A DNA stretch of 59,085 nucleotides from positions 59,633 through 118,717 of the forward strand of contig JAHDFM010000002.1 of assembly GCA_020628165.1 (NCBI GenBank), in the 5' to 3' direction. A program made the position numbers and the translations under genes. This DNA comes from Bdellovibrionales bacterium. GTDB lineage: Bacteria; Bdellovibrionota; Bdellovibrionia; Bdellovibrionales; UBA1609. Positions 42,879 to 52,024 of this stretch are shown here, piece after piece; the first letter of the stretch is position 1, and each line of letters opens with the position of its first letter. The notes under the pieces are model-generated. The model was given only the letters and a program-made list of their open reading frames with translations, ran no database searches and was not told the DNA's origin.

Positions 42879-43867
42879 AGCAAATCGTTGTTTTAGTGTT
42901 AACAGTTTTATTTTCGGCACAAGTATTAGCTAAAGCATCACTAGGTAATATAAGGGCGTACGTTGATCACGACTATGAAGAGTTTGTTACAGAACTCAGT
43001 TTTGATGGGAAGATCGATTTAAGTAAAATAAAAATCAAGCATCTTGACGATAAAGTGGTTATCACTTTGCCGGAGATTAAAACAGAAAAAGAAAAAGCTA
43101 ATTTAAAAATCAAAGACTCAGAAGTGAGCTCTATTGGTGTCGTAAAAAATAAAAAAGATGTCAATATTCAGGTGAATTTTGTTGGCGGCATTGATGCCAA
43201 AAACTTCAAAGGCTATTCGCGAGTTGAAAAAGATGGCAAGCTTGTCAGACTCAGTTTAAAAAGGCATAGCTACATTGCTCAACAAAACAAAATGCGCAAA
43301 GAGCTTTTGCAGCCAGTATCACTAGGGGCTGACAATGAAAGCAAGCAGCCTGCTGAAGAAGTGAAGCCACAAAAAATCGTAGATCTTGATGAAGCTCCTG
43401 AAGAAGAAATTCCAGTGCTCACTCAAGCTGAAGTGAAAACTAAAAAGGCGGAGGGTGATAGTTTATTATCACGTTTAGCGATGAGCTTAGGCTTGATTGT
43501 CAGCTTTGCCATTGGTTTGTTCTTCTTTGTGAGATGGTGGTCTAAGAACTACAAAACTCAAGACATGCAAAGCAAAATTAGAGTTTTAACTCAACATCAC
43601 ATTGGTCCGAAGAAAACCTTAGCTATCATTAGAGTGGCAGGGGAAGCCATTCTCATAGGAATTACAGACCATAGCATCAATCACATCAAAACGCTAAGCC
43701 TTCTTGATGGCGATGTGCCAGAAGATGTTCCGGTGAATTTTAAAAATGAACTCAACGCCAACTTTCAAGATGAAGAGAGTGAACAGGAAGAAGTTGTTGA
43801 TACATTTTCTTACGGCGAAAACATCAAAAAGACAATCACAAGTCGATTGAAGGGAATGAGACGTTGA
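42875..43867 (+). CDS. fliO: FliO family flagellar export protein with an extended periplasmic N-terminus
   Basis: Assists assembly of FliP in the export gate. The 330 residues are about three times the usual FliO. A signal (MKQIVVLVLTVLFSAQVLA) and an extracytoplasmic beta domain of about 20-130 resemble an AMIN-type domain (LGNIRAYVDHDYEEFVTELSF and later VNIQVNFVGGI). A linker follows, then a membrane helix (about 200-220) and the cytoplasmic FliO domain (SKIRVLTQHHIGPKKTLAII). Assignment rests on the FliO domain and on position between fliN and fliP. The AMIN-like reading is by eye. Confidence 0.85.
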   Translation: MKQIVVLVLTVLFSAQVLAKASLGNIRAYVDHDYEEFVTELSFDGKIDLSKIKIKHLDDKVVITLPEIKTEKEKANLKIKDSEVSSIGVVKNKKDVNIQVNFVGGIDAKNFKGYSRVEKDGKLVRLSLKRHSYIAQQNKMRKELLQPVSLGADNESKQPAEEVKPQKIVDLDEAPEEEIPVLTQAEVKTKKAEGDSLLSRLAMSLGLIVSFAIGLFFFVRWWSKNYKTQDMQSKIRVLTQHHIGPKKTLAIIRVAGEAILIGITDHSINHIKTLSLLDGDVPEDVPVNFKNELNANFQDEESEQEEVVDTFSYGENIKKTITSRLKGMRR

Positions 43868-44616
43868 ATTTAAAACTGGTGAAATATGTTATTTATTTTG
43901 TTGCTTTTTTATTTGTAGGTGAGGTGTTTGCACAGTCTCTCACTTTGCCAGAAATCAAATTGGGCATGCAGGGTACAGACAACCCAAAACAAGTTGTAGG
44001 AATGTTAAAGATCTTAGGAATTTTAACAGTCTTGACCTTGGCTCCAGCAATACTCATCATGATGACATCATTCACTCGTGTAGTGATTGTTTTGTCTTTT
44101 GTAAGGCAAGCTTTAGGAACACAGCAAATGCCACCGAATCAACTGATCGTGGGCCTTGCTTTATTCATTACATTTTTTGTGATGTCACCGGTGTTAACCA
44201 AGGTGAATAAAGAGGCCGTTCAGCCTTACTTAAAAAATGAAATCACTCAAGAAGTAGCTTTTAACAAAGCTCTTTATCCTTTCAGAAAATTTATGTTCAA
44301 TCAAACAAGAGAGTCAGATCTTGCCTTGTTTGTAAAGATGTCAAAAACAGAGAAGCCAAAAACACGCGCCGATGTTTCAACGGCAGTCTTGATTCCGGCT
44401 TTTATCACAAGTGAGTTAAAAACGGCTTTTCAAATTGGCTTTATCATTTACTTACCATTTTTAGTGATCGACATGATCACGGCCAGTGTATTAATGGCCA
44501 TGGGAATGATGATGTTACCGCCGGTGATCATATCGTTGCCTTTTAAAATCATGCTTTTTGTATTTGTCGATGGTTGGAGCTTACTTGTTGGCTCTTTAGT
44601 GAAGAGTTTTGGGTGA
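43864..44616 (+). CDS. fliP: flagellar export gate protein FliP
   Basis: Core of the export gate. The 250-residue protein has a cleavable signal (LVKYVIYFVAFLFVGEVFA) followed by LTLAPAILIMMTSFTRVVIVLSFVR and RQALGTQQMPPNQLIVGLALFIT. The late helices are VLIPAFITSELKTAFQIGF and MGMMMLPPVIISLPFKIMLF. The start is TTG, which overlaps the fliO stop (TTGA). It is co-translated with fliO and fliQ. Confidence 0.97.
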   Translation: MNLKLVKYVIYFVAFLFVGEVFAQSLTLPEIKLGMQGTDNPKQVVGMLKILGILTVLTLAPAILIMMTSFTRVVIVLSFVRQALGTQQMPPNQLIVGLALFITFFVMSPVLTKVNKEAVQPYLKNEITQEVAFNKALYPFRKFMFNQTRESDLALFVKMSKTEKPKTRADVSTAVLIPAFITSELKTAFQIGFIIYLPFLVIDMITASVLMAMGMMMLPPVIISLPFKIMLFVFVDGWSLLVGSLVKSFG

Positions 44617-44620
44617 AGAG

Positions 44621-44893
44621 ATGGATGAGAATTTAATATTATTTTTAGGTCAAGAGGCTTTAAAGACCACCGCGTTAGTGGCCAGTCCCATGTTGATTGG
44701 AGCTCTTGTGATCGGTTTAGTCATTAGTGTTTTACAAGCGGTCACTCAAATTAATGAGTCGACCTTAACATTCATTCCTAAGATGGCTGTGGTCGCCGTT
44801 GTTATTGTAGTGGCAGCGCCTTGGATGATTGATGTCATGAGTACATATACACTAGAGCTTTTTGAAAACATAACAACATACGTAAGGGAGTAG
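44621..44893 (+). CDS. fliQ: flagellar export gate protein FliQ
   Basis: A 90-residue, two-helix component of the export gate: FLGQEALKTTALVASPMLIGAL, VISVLQAVTQINESTLTFIPKM. The start at MDENLILFLGQEAL fits the family; an upstream in-frame TTG lies inside fliP. It follows the fliP stop by 4 bases and precedes fliR by 1 base. Confidence 0.97.
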   Translation: MDENLILFLGQEALKTTALVASPMLIGALVIGLVISVLQAVTQINESTLTFIPKMAVVAVVIVVAAPWMIDVMSTYTLELFENITTYVRE

Positions 44894-44894
44894 C

Positions 44895-45671
44895 GTGCCA
44901 GTTTATAATTGGTCTGAACCACAATTCATAGCCTTTATACTTCTCTTGTTTAGATTAAGTGCTTTCTTTGTTGTGTGGCCAGTGTTTTTTGTGACGGCAA
45001 TCCCGTATCAAGTGAAGGTGCTTTTGTCCGTAACTGTGGCGATGATTTTATTTCCACTTGTAGATCTCTCTGGTTATGAAGTCTCTCTTTCAAACACCCT
45101 ATTGATTTGGTATGTGATCAAAGAGATTTTTATAGGCTTGGTCATGGGCTACTTGGCTCGTTTTTTCTTCTATATTTTTAATATTGCAGGAGACATCATT
45201 AGCACGAGCATGGGCTTGTCTGGCGTGCAGTTATTAAATCCAAACTTCGGTGGTCGCTCGAGTGCAATTGAACAGTTCTTAATGATCATTGCCACTTTAT
45301 TTTTTATTTCTATCAATGGACATCATTTATTAATCATGGGCATTGCTGACAGCTTTCGTTTAGCTCCTATTTTTAATGAAAGTGTCAGTTTGTCAGGCTT
45401 TGAGGATTCGATTTATTTATTAAAACAAATCACTGAAATGGGCGTGAAAATCTGTGCTCCAGCTATGGTGAGTATCTTTTTTATGAACATGGCTTTGGCC
45501 ATTGTGGGTAAGGCCGTACCTCAGTTCAATGTATTGATTACGAGTTTACCGGTAAATATATTATTGGGTTTTGTGGTTTTATTAGTCTGTATGCCAGTTT
45601 TGCTGTGGCAAATGGACAACTTTTTAGAAATCACAATTGGCAATGTGTTTAGGTTTGTTAAATCATTTTAA
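44895..45671 (+). CDS. fliR: flagellar export gate protein FliR
   Basis: Polytopic 258-residue export-gate protein. Its conserved order is FIAFILLLFRLSAFFVVWPV, GLVMGYLARFFFYIFNIAGD, GLSGVQLLNPNFGGRSSAIEQF, MVSIFFMNMALAIVGKAVPQ and NILLGFVVLLVCM. The start codon is GTG, one base after the fliQ stop. Seven or so helices are predicted. It forms the export-gate core with FliP and FliQ. Confidence 0.96.
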   Translation: MPVYNWSEPQFIAFILLLFRLSAFFVVWPVFFVTAIPYQVKVLLSVTVAMILFPLVDLSGYEVSLSNTLLIWYVIKEIFIGLVMGYLARFFFYIFNIAGDIISTSMGLSGVQLLNPNFGGRSSAIEQFLMIIATLFFISINGHHLLIMGIADSFRLAPIFNESVSLSGFEDSIYLLKQITEMGVKICAPAMVSIFFMNMALAIVGKAVPQFNVLITSLPVNILLGFVVLLVCMPVLLWQMDNFLEITIGNVFRFVKSF

Positions 45672-45685
45672 GTTAAGGAAGTAAG

Positions 45686-46753
45686 TTGGCATCAGAAGAC
45701 GATAACGAAAAAACTGAAGACGCGACACCACAAAAGCGTGCAGATTTTCGCAAAAGAGGACAGGTCGCTCAGTCAAAAGAGTTGGGCACAGCTATGATCC
45801 TGGTTTTTTCTATCATTGCCATCTGGTTTTTGGGACAATTTTTCTTGAATCAACTTGTGGACCTTTTTAACGTCGTTATGGGCAATCACATTGCCATGAG
45901 TGTGCGTGACGGTGGAGTTAATGCCTCAATTATGTATTCTGTGAAGAAAACATTCTTATTAATTTTTCCACTTGGTGTGTTTTTATGGTTTGTTTCAATT
46001 TCATCTTCAATCATGCAAATTGGTTTTCTACACAATGAAGAGGCCTTAAAGTTTAACTTAAAAAAATTAGATCCTGTTTCTGGGTTTAAAAGAATCTTTA
46101 GTTTGAAATCACTGTTTGAAGGAGCCAAAACCATGTTAAAGGTTTTGGCTGTATCATTGATTGTTTATTTACTCATCCGAGTTGAAATCGACATGATTCC
46201 AAAATTGATGACTTTAAGCATTTCTCAGTTAATGAGCTACATTGCTTCCGTGACTTTTAAGCTCGTTGGTGGTGTGGGGCTGTTTATGTTTATTGTGGCT
46301 GCTATTGACTACGCCTATCAACGATGGGACCTCGAGCAAAAAATGAAGATGTCGGTTCAAGAGGTGAAAGAAGAGCATAAGACGCGTGAAGGTGATCCAC
46401 TCATTCGCGCTCGCATTCGCAAAGCCCAGCGGGAAATGGCGCAAAAAAGAATGATGGCAGATGTTCCTACTGCAGATGTGATCGTGACGAACCCCACTCA
46501 TATTGCGGTGGCATTAAAATATTCCAAGGATATGATTGCTCCTACCATCGTTGCTAAAGGGGCAGATTTCATCGCGGGTAAAATTAAAGAGATCGCCAAA
46601 GAAAACAACATTCCAATTATTGAAAACAAGCCTCTGGCTCGAGCTATGTACAAGACTCTTGAAATAGGGCAGATGATCCCAAAAGAATTGTACTCAGCTG
46701 TTGCAGAGATATTAAGTTATGTCTTTAAGTTAAAAAGAAAAGGTGCGAGTTAG
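45686..46753 (+). CDS. flhB: flagellar export switch protein FlhB
   Basis: Substrate-specificity switch of the export apparatus, 355 residues. The N-terminus has EKTEDATPQKRADFRKRGQV, then four membrane helices. The cytoplasmic domain contains the self-cleavage site NPTH in VTNPTHIAVALKY and the late KARA-like ENKPLARAMYK segment. The start codon is TTG after AAGGAAG. The stop overlaps the GTG of flhA (TAGTG). Complete and of typical length. Confidence 0.97.
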   Translation: MASEDDNEKTEDATPQKRADFRKRGQVAQSKELGTAMILVFSIIAIWFLGQFFLNQLVDLFNVVMGNHIAMSVRDGGVNASIMYSVKKTFLLIFPLGVFLWFVSISSSIMQIGFLHNEEALKFNLKKLDPVSGFKRIFSLKSLFEGAKTMLKVLAVSLIVYLLIRVEIDMIPKLMTLSISQLMSYIASVTFKLVGGVGLFMFIVAAIDYAYQRWDLEQKMKMSVQEVKEEHKTREGDPLIRARIRKAQREMAQKRMMADVPTADVIVTNPTHIAVALKYSKDMIAPTIVAKGADFIAGKIKEIAKENNIPIIENKPLARAMYKTLEIGQMIPKELYSAVAEILSYVFKLKRKGAS

Positions 46754-48849
46754 TGGAAAAGTTAATCAGACAACTTAAAAAATTCGATATCCTTACTAAA
46801 AATCTCGATCTATTGATGGCCGTAGCTTTGATGTCCATTTTGGCGGTGATGTTAATTCCACTTCCAGCTTTCATGCTGGATATGGCTTTGTCGATTTCAC
46901 TCAGTATTAGTTTATTGGTTTTATTGGTTTCCATTTATACAGATAAGTCATTAGATTTTAGCTCTTTCCCAAGTTTATTGTTATTGACCACTCTCTTTCG
47001 TTTATCTCTGAACGTTGCTTCCACTCGTAAAATTTTGTCTGACGGTCATGAGGGCGGCCAAGCAGCAGGGCAAGTGATCTCTGCTTTTGGTGAAGTGATG
47101 GTGGGCAATAACTATGTCATAGGTTTGATTGTCTTCACAATTTTAGTGGTCATTAACTTTATAGTGATCACTAAGGGTTCGGGGCGCGTTGCTGAAGTCG
47201 CAGCGAGATTCACCTTGGATGCCATGCCTGGAAAGCAAATGTCCATTGATGCCGATTTGAACGCTGGTCTAATGAGCGAAGAAGAGGCTCGCAAGAAAAG
47301 AAAAGAAATTGAAAAAGAAGCTGATTTTTACGGGGCCATGGATGGTGCCAGTAAATTCGTCAGAGGGGATGCCATTGCTGGTATTATTATAACTTTCATT
47401 AACATCGTTGGTGGATTGTTGGTGGGTCTTTTGCAAAAAGACTTAGACCTTGCAACAGCTGCTAAAAACTACACCATGCTCACTGTGGGTGATGGTCTGG
47501 TCAGTCAAATACCTGCTCTTATTATTTCAACAGCTGCTGGTATCGTTGTGACAAGAGAGTCGTCCAATGAAAGCATGGGCTCTATTGTAGCAAGACAACT
47601 TTTTGTAAAACCTAAAGCCATTGCAGCTGTCGCTGGAATTATTGGTATTTTAGGGATGGTTCCAGGTTTGCCAAAAACACCGTTCTTTTTAATTGCTGTC
47701 ACTTTGGGTGTGATTGCCTACGTCATGCATCAATTGAACTTACAAGAAATTGAAGATCAAAAAAAGAGCGAGTTGAACCAAGATGTTCTCACCGAGAAAG
47801 AAACCATAGAAAACTTATTACCACTAGATTTGATTGAAGTGGAAGTGGGCTATGGTTTGATAAGTGTGGTGGAGTCACAAAACTCTGGTGACTTGCTGGA
47901 AAGAATCGTGAGCATTCGCAAACAGTTTGCCCTAGATCTTGGAATCATCATTCCAAGTGTGCACTTGCGCGATAATTTAGAATTAGCTCCTGGTGAGTAC
48001 CGGGTACTTATCAAAGGCAATAAAGTCGCTGGCGGAGAGTTACGCCCTGACAGTTTTATGGCCATGGATCCAGGGGATACGTCAGAGGTCATTGATGGTG
48101 TGGCTACCAAAGAGCCTGCATTTGGTTTAGACGCTATGTGGATTTCTAAAGCCCAAAAAGAACAAGCGGAAATCGCTGGGTACACTGTGGTTGATTTGCC
48201 AACAGTGATGGCGACACATTTGACTGAGATTATTAAAATTCACACCCATGAGCTTTTCGGTCGCCAAGAAGCTGACAGCTTGATCAGTAATTTCAAAAAA
48301 CAATATCCAAAAGTGGTCGAAGATTTAATACCAGATACGTTACCATTAGGCACAGTTGTTAAAGTTTTACAGAACTTGCTCAAAGAGCAAGTGTCGATCA
48401 GAGACCTCCTCACTATCTTTGAGACTTTGGCGGATGAAGGTGTAAAAACTAAAGATGCTGAAGTGCTCACAGAAGAAGTGCGCAAAGCGCTAGCAAGAAA
48501 TATTACGATCAAATACTCAGAGGGCAGAAATGAAATTTCGATCATCAGTTTAGGTGCCAACTATGAAGAAATTATTTCTAACTCTTTATTGCAAACGGAA
48601 AAAGGTGTGCAATTAGTGCTTGAGCCACAAATTGCTCAGAAACTGATTGTTGATGTGTCAGAGGCCATTGAAAAGCACCCTGACATTGCGGCACAACCCA
48701 TCTTAATGACAAGCCCAACACTCAGACGCCATGTATACGGCTTACTCAGTCGTTTTATTCCACAGATTATTGTTTTAGCACACAGTGAAATTTCATCAAA
48801 TGTAACAATTGATAACCAAGAAACTTTGGAGATGAACCATGCCGGTTAA
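46753..48849 (+). CDS. flhA: flagellar export gate protein FlhA
   Basis: The proton-driven export motor of the flagellum, 698 residues. Eight membrane helices in the first 330 residues include LLLTTLFRLSLNVASTRKIL and the FHIPEP-like region, then ARFTLDAMPGKQMSIDADLNAG. The cytoplasmic C-terminal domain follows, with EYRVLIKGNKVA and HLTEIIKIHTHELFGRQE. The start codon is GTG, overlapping flhB by one base, and the gene overlaps flhF by 11 bases. Confidence 0.97.
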   Translation: MEKLIRQLKKFDILTKNLDLLMAVALMSILAVMLIPLPAFMLDMALSISLSISLLVLLVSIYTDKSLDFSSFPSLLLLTTLFRLSLNVASTRKILSDGHEGGQAAGQVISAFGEVMVGNNYVIGLIVFTILVVINFIVITKGSGRVAEVAARFTLDAMPGKQMSIDADLNAGLMSEEEARKKRKEIEKEADFYGAMDGASKFVRGDAIAGIIITFINIVGGLLVGLLQKDLDLATAAKNYTMLTVGDGLVSQIPALIISTAAGIVVTRESSNESMGSIVARQLFVKPKAIAAVAGIIGILGMVPGLPKTPFFLIAVTLGVIAYVMHQLNLQEIEDQKKSELNQDVLTEKETIENLLPLDLIEVEVGYGLISVVESQNSGDLLERIVSIRKQFALDLGIIIPSVHLRDNLELAPGEYRVLIKGNKVAGGELRPDSFMAMDPGDTSEVIDGVATKEPAFGLDAMWISKAQKEQAEIAGYTVVDLPTVMATHLTEIIKIHTHELFGRQEADSLISNFKKQYPKVVEDLIPDTLPLGTVVKVLQNLLKEQVSIRDLLTIFETLADEGVKTKDAEVLTEEVRKALARNITIKYSEGRNEISIISLGANYEEIISNSLLQTEKGVQLVLEPQIAQKLIVDVSEAIEKHPDIAAQPILMTSPTLRRHVYGLLSRFIPQIIVLAHSEISSNVTIDNQETLEMNHAG

Positions 48850-50332
48850 AAAGTTTGAGGCAAAAACCATAAAAGAAGCTCTCGCTCTGGTAAAGAATGA
48901 GTTTGGACCTGATGCAGTCATTTTGTCAGCAAAGGACTTGAGTAAGTCCCATGGCTTGGCCGGTGAAAAGAGTGTGCAAGTCACCGCTGCCATTTCAGAT
49001 GGGCAGCTCCAGAAAAAGCGTTTGGCTGAACAAGCATTAGCTGCCAATATGAAAGAGTCTTTTCGGTCTTCGTCGGCATCTCAGCAAAAACAATTTATTA
49101 ACTCTGTCAATAATTATGAAGTGAACGAGCAAGCGAGCAACAATCCATCGGTCTCCGAGGTGCAAAGCAAAATACAACAAATGTACAGTAGAAAGTCAGC
49201 TCCAAAAAAAGTAAGAACAAGTAGTGATAGAGGGCTAACTAAAACTCATTACATGGATATTAAGGACGATCCTGTTGAGGCGCCAGCTCAACAAGCTCCT
49301 GTGATCACTCGCTCGCAGGCTGTGCCAGCGCGACCAGCAGCTGCAAAACAAAAAGCATCTATTGAAGTTGACGGGTTATTAAGACAATCACTTAAAAAAA
49401 ATGAAAGTTTAAATGAACAAAACTTAGCTGAAGTGAACGCTTTGAAAAAGCAAATCGATCAGTTGCAAAAACTAGTGAGTCAGTTTCAAAATGTTCCGCA
49501 AAACTTTGTATCTTTACATCCTGGTGCTAACGAAGGTTTGCCGTATGAAACCAGTGACATTTATTCAAAGCTCATCAACTTTGGTTTTGAAGAGCATTTA
49601 GTTATTAAAATGTTGAAAGAGGCTTGTGAAAAACTCAATAGCCATCAAATTAAAAACAGATCTTTATTAGAAGCCTGGGTGGCGCAGTACCTGATGAGCA
49701 ACCTATATCTCACTGAGAATTTATTTTCTAAAAAGTACAATGTGTTTATTGGGGGAAGTGGGCAAGGAAAGACAACAACCTTACTTAAAACGGCAACACT
49801 TTTGAATTTGAATTACCGTAAGTCCATTGCCATTGTGTCTCTAGACAATTCGCGTGTCGGTGTTGTTGAGCAACTTAGAACTTATGCTCAAATATTAAAT
49901 GTCCCTTTTGTTGTGATCAATCATGCAAGTGATTGGGAGCTGGTTCATCAAGAGCTTGCAGGCATTGAGTATGTGTTAGTGGACACTCCAAGTTGTAATA
50001 AAAATGACTATAACTCTATCAATGACCTTAAAGAAAAAATTCCGAAGTTTCAGTCAAATGTGAATATCCACTATGTGCAGTCTTTGTTGTCAAGACGACA
50101 AGACTGTTTTGATCAAGCTCAGTCTTATTTGAGTGTTGGTTTTAGTGATGTCATATTCACTCATTTAGATGATTCTAGTCAGTACGGACTCATCTATAAC
50201 TTTCAAAAACGTTTTGATGTGCCGGTGCACTCATTTGGAATTGGGCCAAAGGTTCCAGAAGATTACGAGCCAGCAACTAAAGAAAAATTTGTAGATCTAA
50301 TATTCAACTTATCAGGGTGGAGGAAAAATTGA
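48839..50332 (+). CDS. flhF: flagellar placement GTPase FlhF
   Basis: SRP-type GTPase that places the polar flagellum, 497 residues. The conserved start is MPVKKFEAKTIKEALALVKNE. A long poorly conserved linker (about 80-220) follows. The NG domain has P-loop GGSGQGKTTTLLKTA, and later VDTPSC and THLDDSSQYG, the positions of the G3 and G4 elements; both depart somewhat from consensus (no DTAGR). It overlaps flhA at the start and flhG at the end. Polar flagellation of the host is inferred from flhF plus flhG. Confidence 0.94.
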   Translation: MPVKKFEAKTIKEALALVKNEFGPDAVILSAKDLSKSHGLAGEKSVQVTAAISDGQLQKKRLAEQALAANMKESFRSSSASQQKQFINSVNNYEVNEQASNNPSVSEVQSKIQQMYSRKSAPKKVRTSSDRGLTKTHYMDIKDDPVEAPAQQAPVITRSQAVPARPAAAKQKASIEVDGLLRQSLKKNESLNEQNLAEVNALKKQIDQLQKLVSQFQNVPQNFVSLHPGANEGLPYETSDIYSKLINFGFEEHLVIKMLKEACEKLNSHQIKNRSLLEAWVAQYLMSNLYLTENLFSKKYNVFIGGSGQGKTTTLLKTATLLNLNYRKSIAIVSLDNSRVGVVEQLRTYAQILNVPFVVINHASDWELVHQELAGIEYVLVDTPSCNKNDYNSINDLKEKIPKFQSNVNIHYVQSLLSRRQDCFDQAQSYLSVGFSDVIFTHLDDSSQYGLIYNFQKRFDVPVHSFGIGPKVPEDYEPATKEKFVDLIFNLSGWRKN

Positions 50333-51156
50333 GTAGCTACCAAGACACTAGAAAACTAACAAGAACCATTAGCATAACCTCTGGTAAAGGGGGGGTTGGC
50401 AAATCAACCATAGCTGCCAATTTAGCACTGCAAATTGCCCAAACAGGTAAGAGAGTGCTTTTGTTAGATGGTGATTTCACCATGGCAAATTTAGACATCA
50501 TGTTTTCTGTAAGAACGAACGATTCCGTTGAAAGTGTTTTATTAGGAGCAAAAGAGTTAAAAGATATTATAATGAACGTACACCCAGGAGTTGATTTGAT
50601 TCCTGGAGGGAGCGGCATCTATTCGATGAGTCGCATGAGTGTCTTTCAAAAAAGATTTTTAATGGATCAGATCGCCAAGCTTGAAGGAGTTTATGATTAC
50701 TTAATCATCGACACAGCTCCTGGCATTGATGAAGATGTGTTGTATTTAAATTCTTCAGCTGATGAAGTGTCTATTGTTTTGACACCAGACCCTGCTAGCG
50801 TTCTCGATGCCTATGCTCTTATAAAAGTTTTAAACAGTCATTACAAAGAGGTGCGTTTTTCTATTCTTACGAACTTAGTTAAAGATGAAAAAGAGTCCAT
50901 TCGTTTGTTTAAAGCAGTGAGTGATATGGCAGAAGAAAACTTATTAATTCATATGAAGTATCTTGGTTTTATACCTTATGACTTAAGTTTAAGACATGCC
51001 GTAAAACAACGAAAGTTGATCAGTTTAGCAAGCCCAAAGTCTGCTTCTAGTCTTGCACTTGCACGACTGTCAAAAAACATGACAGCAGTGAATGAAACTG
51101 TTCAATCAACAGGTGGTTTAAAAGTCTTTTGGCAGCAAATTTTGAATGTGGCATGA
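50329..51156 (+). CDS. flhG: flagellar number regulator FlhG (MinD/ParA-like ATPase)
   Basis: MinD-like ATPase that limits flagellar number together with FlhF. The 275-residue product has the deviant Walker A SGKGGVGKSTIAANLA. DGDFTMANLDIMF, IDTAPGIDEDVL and TPDPASVLDAYALIKVL follow. The start is a TTG after GGAGG, and it overlaps the flhF stop (TTGA). It is followed by a 76-base gap with a small hairpin before fliA, where a second promoter could act. Confidence 0.94.
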   Translation: MSSYQDTRKLTRTISITSGKGGVGKSTIAANLALQIAQTGKRVLLLDGDFTMANLDIMFSVRTNDSVESVLLGAKELKDIIMNVHPGVDLIPGGSGIYSMSRMSVFQKRFLMDQIAKLEGVYDYLIIDTAPGIDEDVLYLNSSADEVSIVLTPDPASVLDAYALIKVLNSHYKEVRFSILTNLVKDEKESIRLFKAVSDMAEENLLIHMKYLGFIPYDLSLRHAVKQRKLISLASPKSASSLALARLSKNMTAVNETVQSTGGLKVFWQQILNVA

Positions 51157-51232
51157 ATTTTATGGACTTTTAGTCCACAAATATTTTTGCTAGAATATTT
51201 TATAAGGGTCGGAAATCGAGGGGAAAGAGTAT

Positions 51233-52024
51233 ATGTCGTCGAATACTAAAAGCAGTAATTTATTAAAAAAATATAAAGAAGATCCTTCTACGCTGACATC
51301 CCAACAAAAAGATCAACTCATTATGGAGTACGCTCCACTCATTAAATTTATAGCTCAAAAAATTGCCATGCGTTTACCATCTAACATTGAACTTGATGAT
51401 TTAATCTCAAGTGGTGTGATTGGTTTGATGGATGCTATGGATAAGTACGACCCTTCAAGAGATAACAAATTTAAAACCTATGCTGAGTTTAGAATTCGTG
51501 GATCTATTCTTGATGAATTGAGAGCGCAAGACTGGGTGCCAAGATCTATTCGCGATAAAGCCAAATACTTAGACCGCACCATCGTTAAATTAGAAACAGA
51601 ACTCGGTCGCAGCCCAACTGATGAAGAGGTTGCAGAGAAAATGGGACTCACGCTTGATGGTTTTTATTCGTTAGTGAGTGAAGTGAAGCCAGTGAGTGTT
51701 TTGTCAATTGATGAACAATCGACTTACAGTTCCGTTGATAAAAAATCATTGCTCGATTTATTAGATAGCTGTAAATTAAACAACCCTCTTAGCCAATTGA
51801 ATTTAAAGTCTGTGAAGTCGATAGTGACTACTTCTATTGAAGAGTTGCCAGAAAGACAACGACTGGTTTTATCACTGTATTATTATGAAGATCTCAACCT
51901 TAAAGAGATCGGTCAGATTTTGCGTGTGACAGAAAGTCGCGTGTCTCAGCTACACGCACAAGCAATCACAAGGTTGCGCGCTAAGCTGCAAAGTCAAGTG
52001 GGTGACAGCAAGTCAGCCGCTTAA
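51233..52024 (+). CDS. fliA: flagellar sigma factor FliA (sigma-28)
   Basis: Sigma factor for late flagellar and chemotaxis genes, 263 residues. Region 2 has LDDLISSGVIGLMDAMDKYDPSRDNKFKTYAEFRIRGSILDELR and WVPRSIRDK. Region 4 has LPERQRLVLSLYYYEDLNLKEIGQILRVTESRVSQLHAQAITRLR in overall order (shown here by LPERQRLV and VTESRVSQLH). A GAGGGG ribosome site precedes the ATG. It is tail-to-tail with the rpoH-like gene with a 4-base overlap of the two stops. Candidate targets in this window are motAB and the gene at 55565. Confidence 0.95.
   Translation: MSSNTKSSNLLKKYKEDPSTLTSQQKDQLIMEYAPLIKFIAQKIAMRLPSNIELDDLISSGVIGLMDAMDKYDPSRDNKFKTYAEFRIRGSILDELRAQDWVPRSIRDKAKYLDRTIVKLETELGRSPTDEEVAEKMGLTLDGFYSLVSEVKPVSVLSIDEQSTYSSVDKKSLLDLLDSCKLNNPLSQLNLKSVKSIVTTSIEELPERQRLVLSLYYYEDLNLKEIGQILRVTESRVSQLHAQAITRLRAKLQSQVGDSKSAA

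Noticed and set aside
51163-51177. TGGACT-TTT-AGTCCA hairpin between flhG and fliA
   Set aside because: The stem is short and A/T-weak and the following T-run is interrupted, so a terminator is not called; it is kept as a possible attenuation point only.
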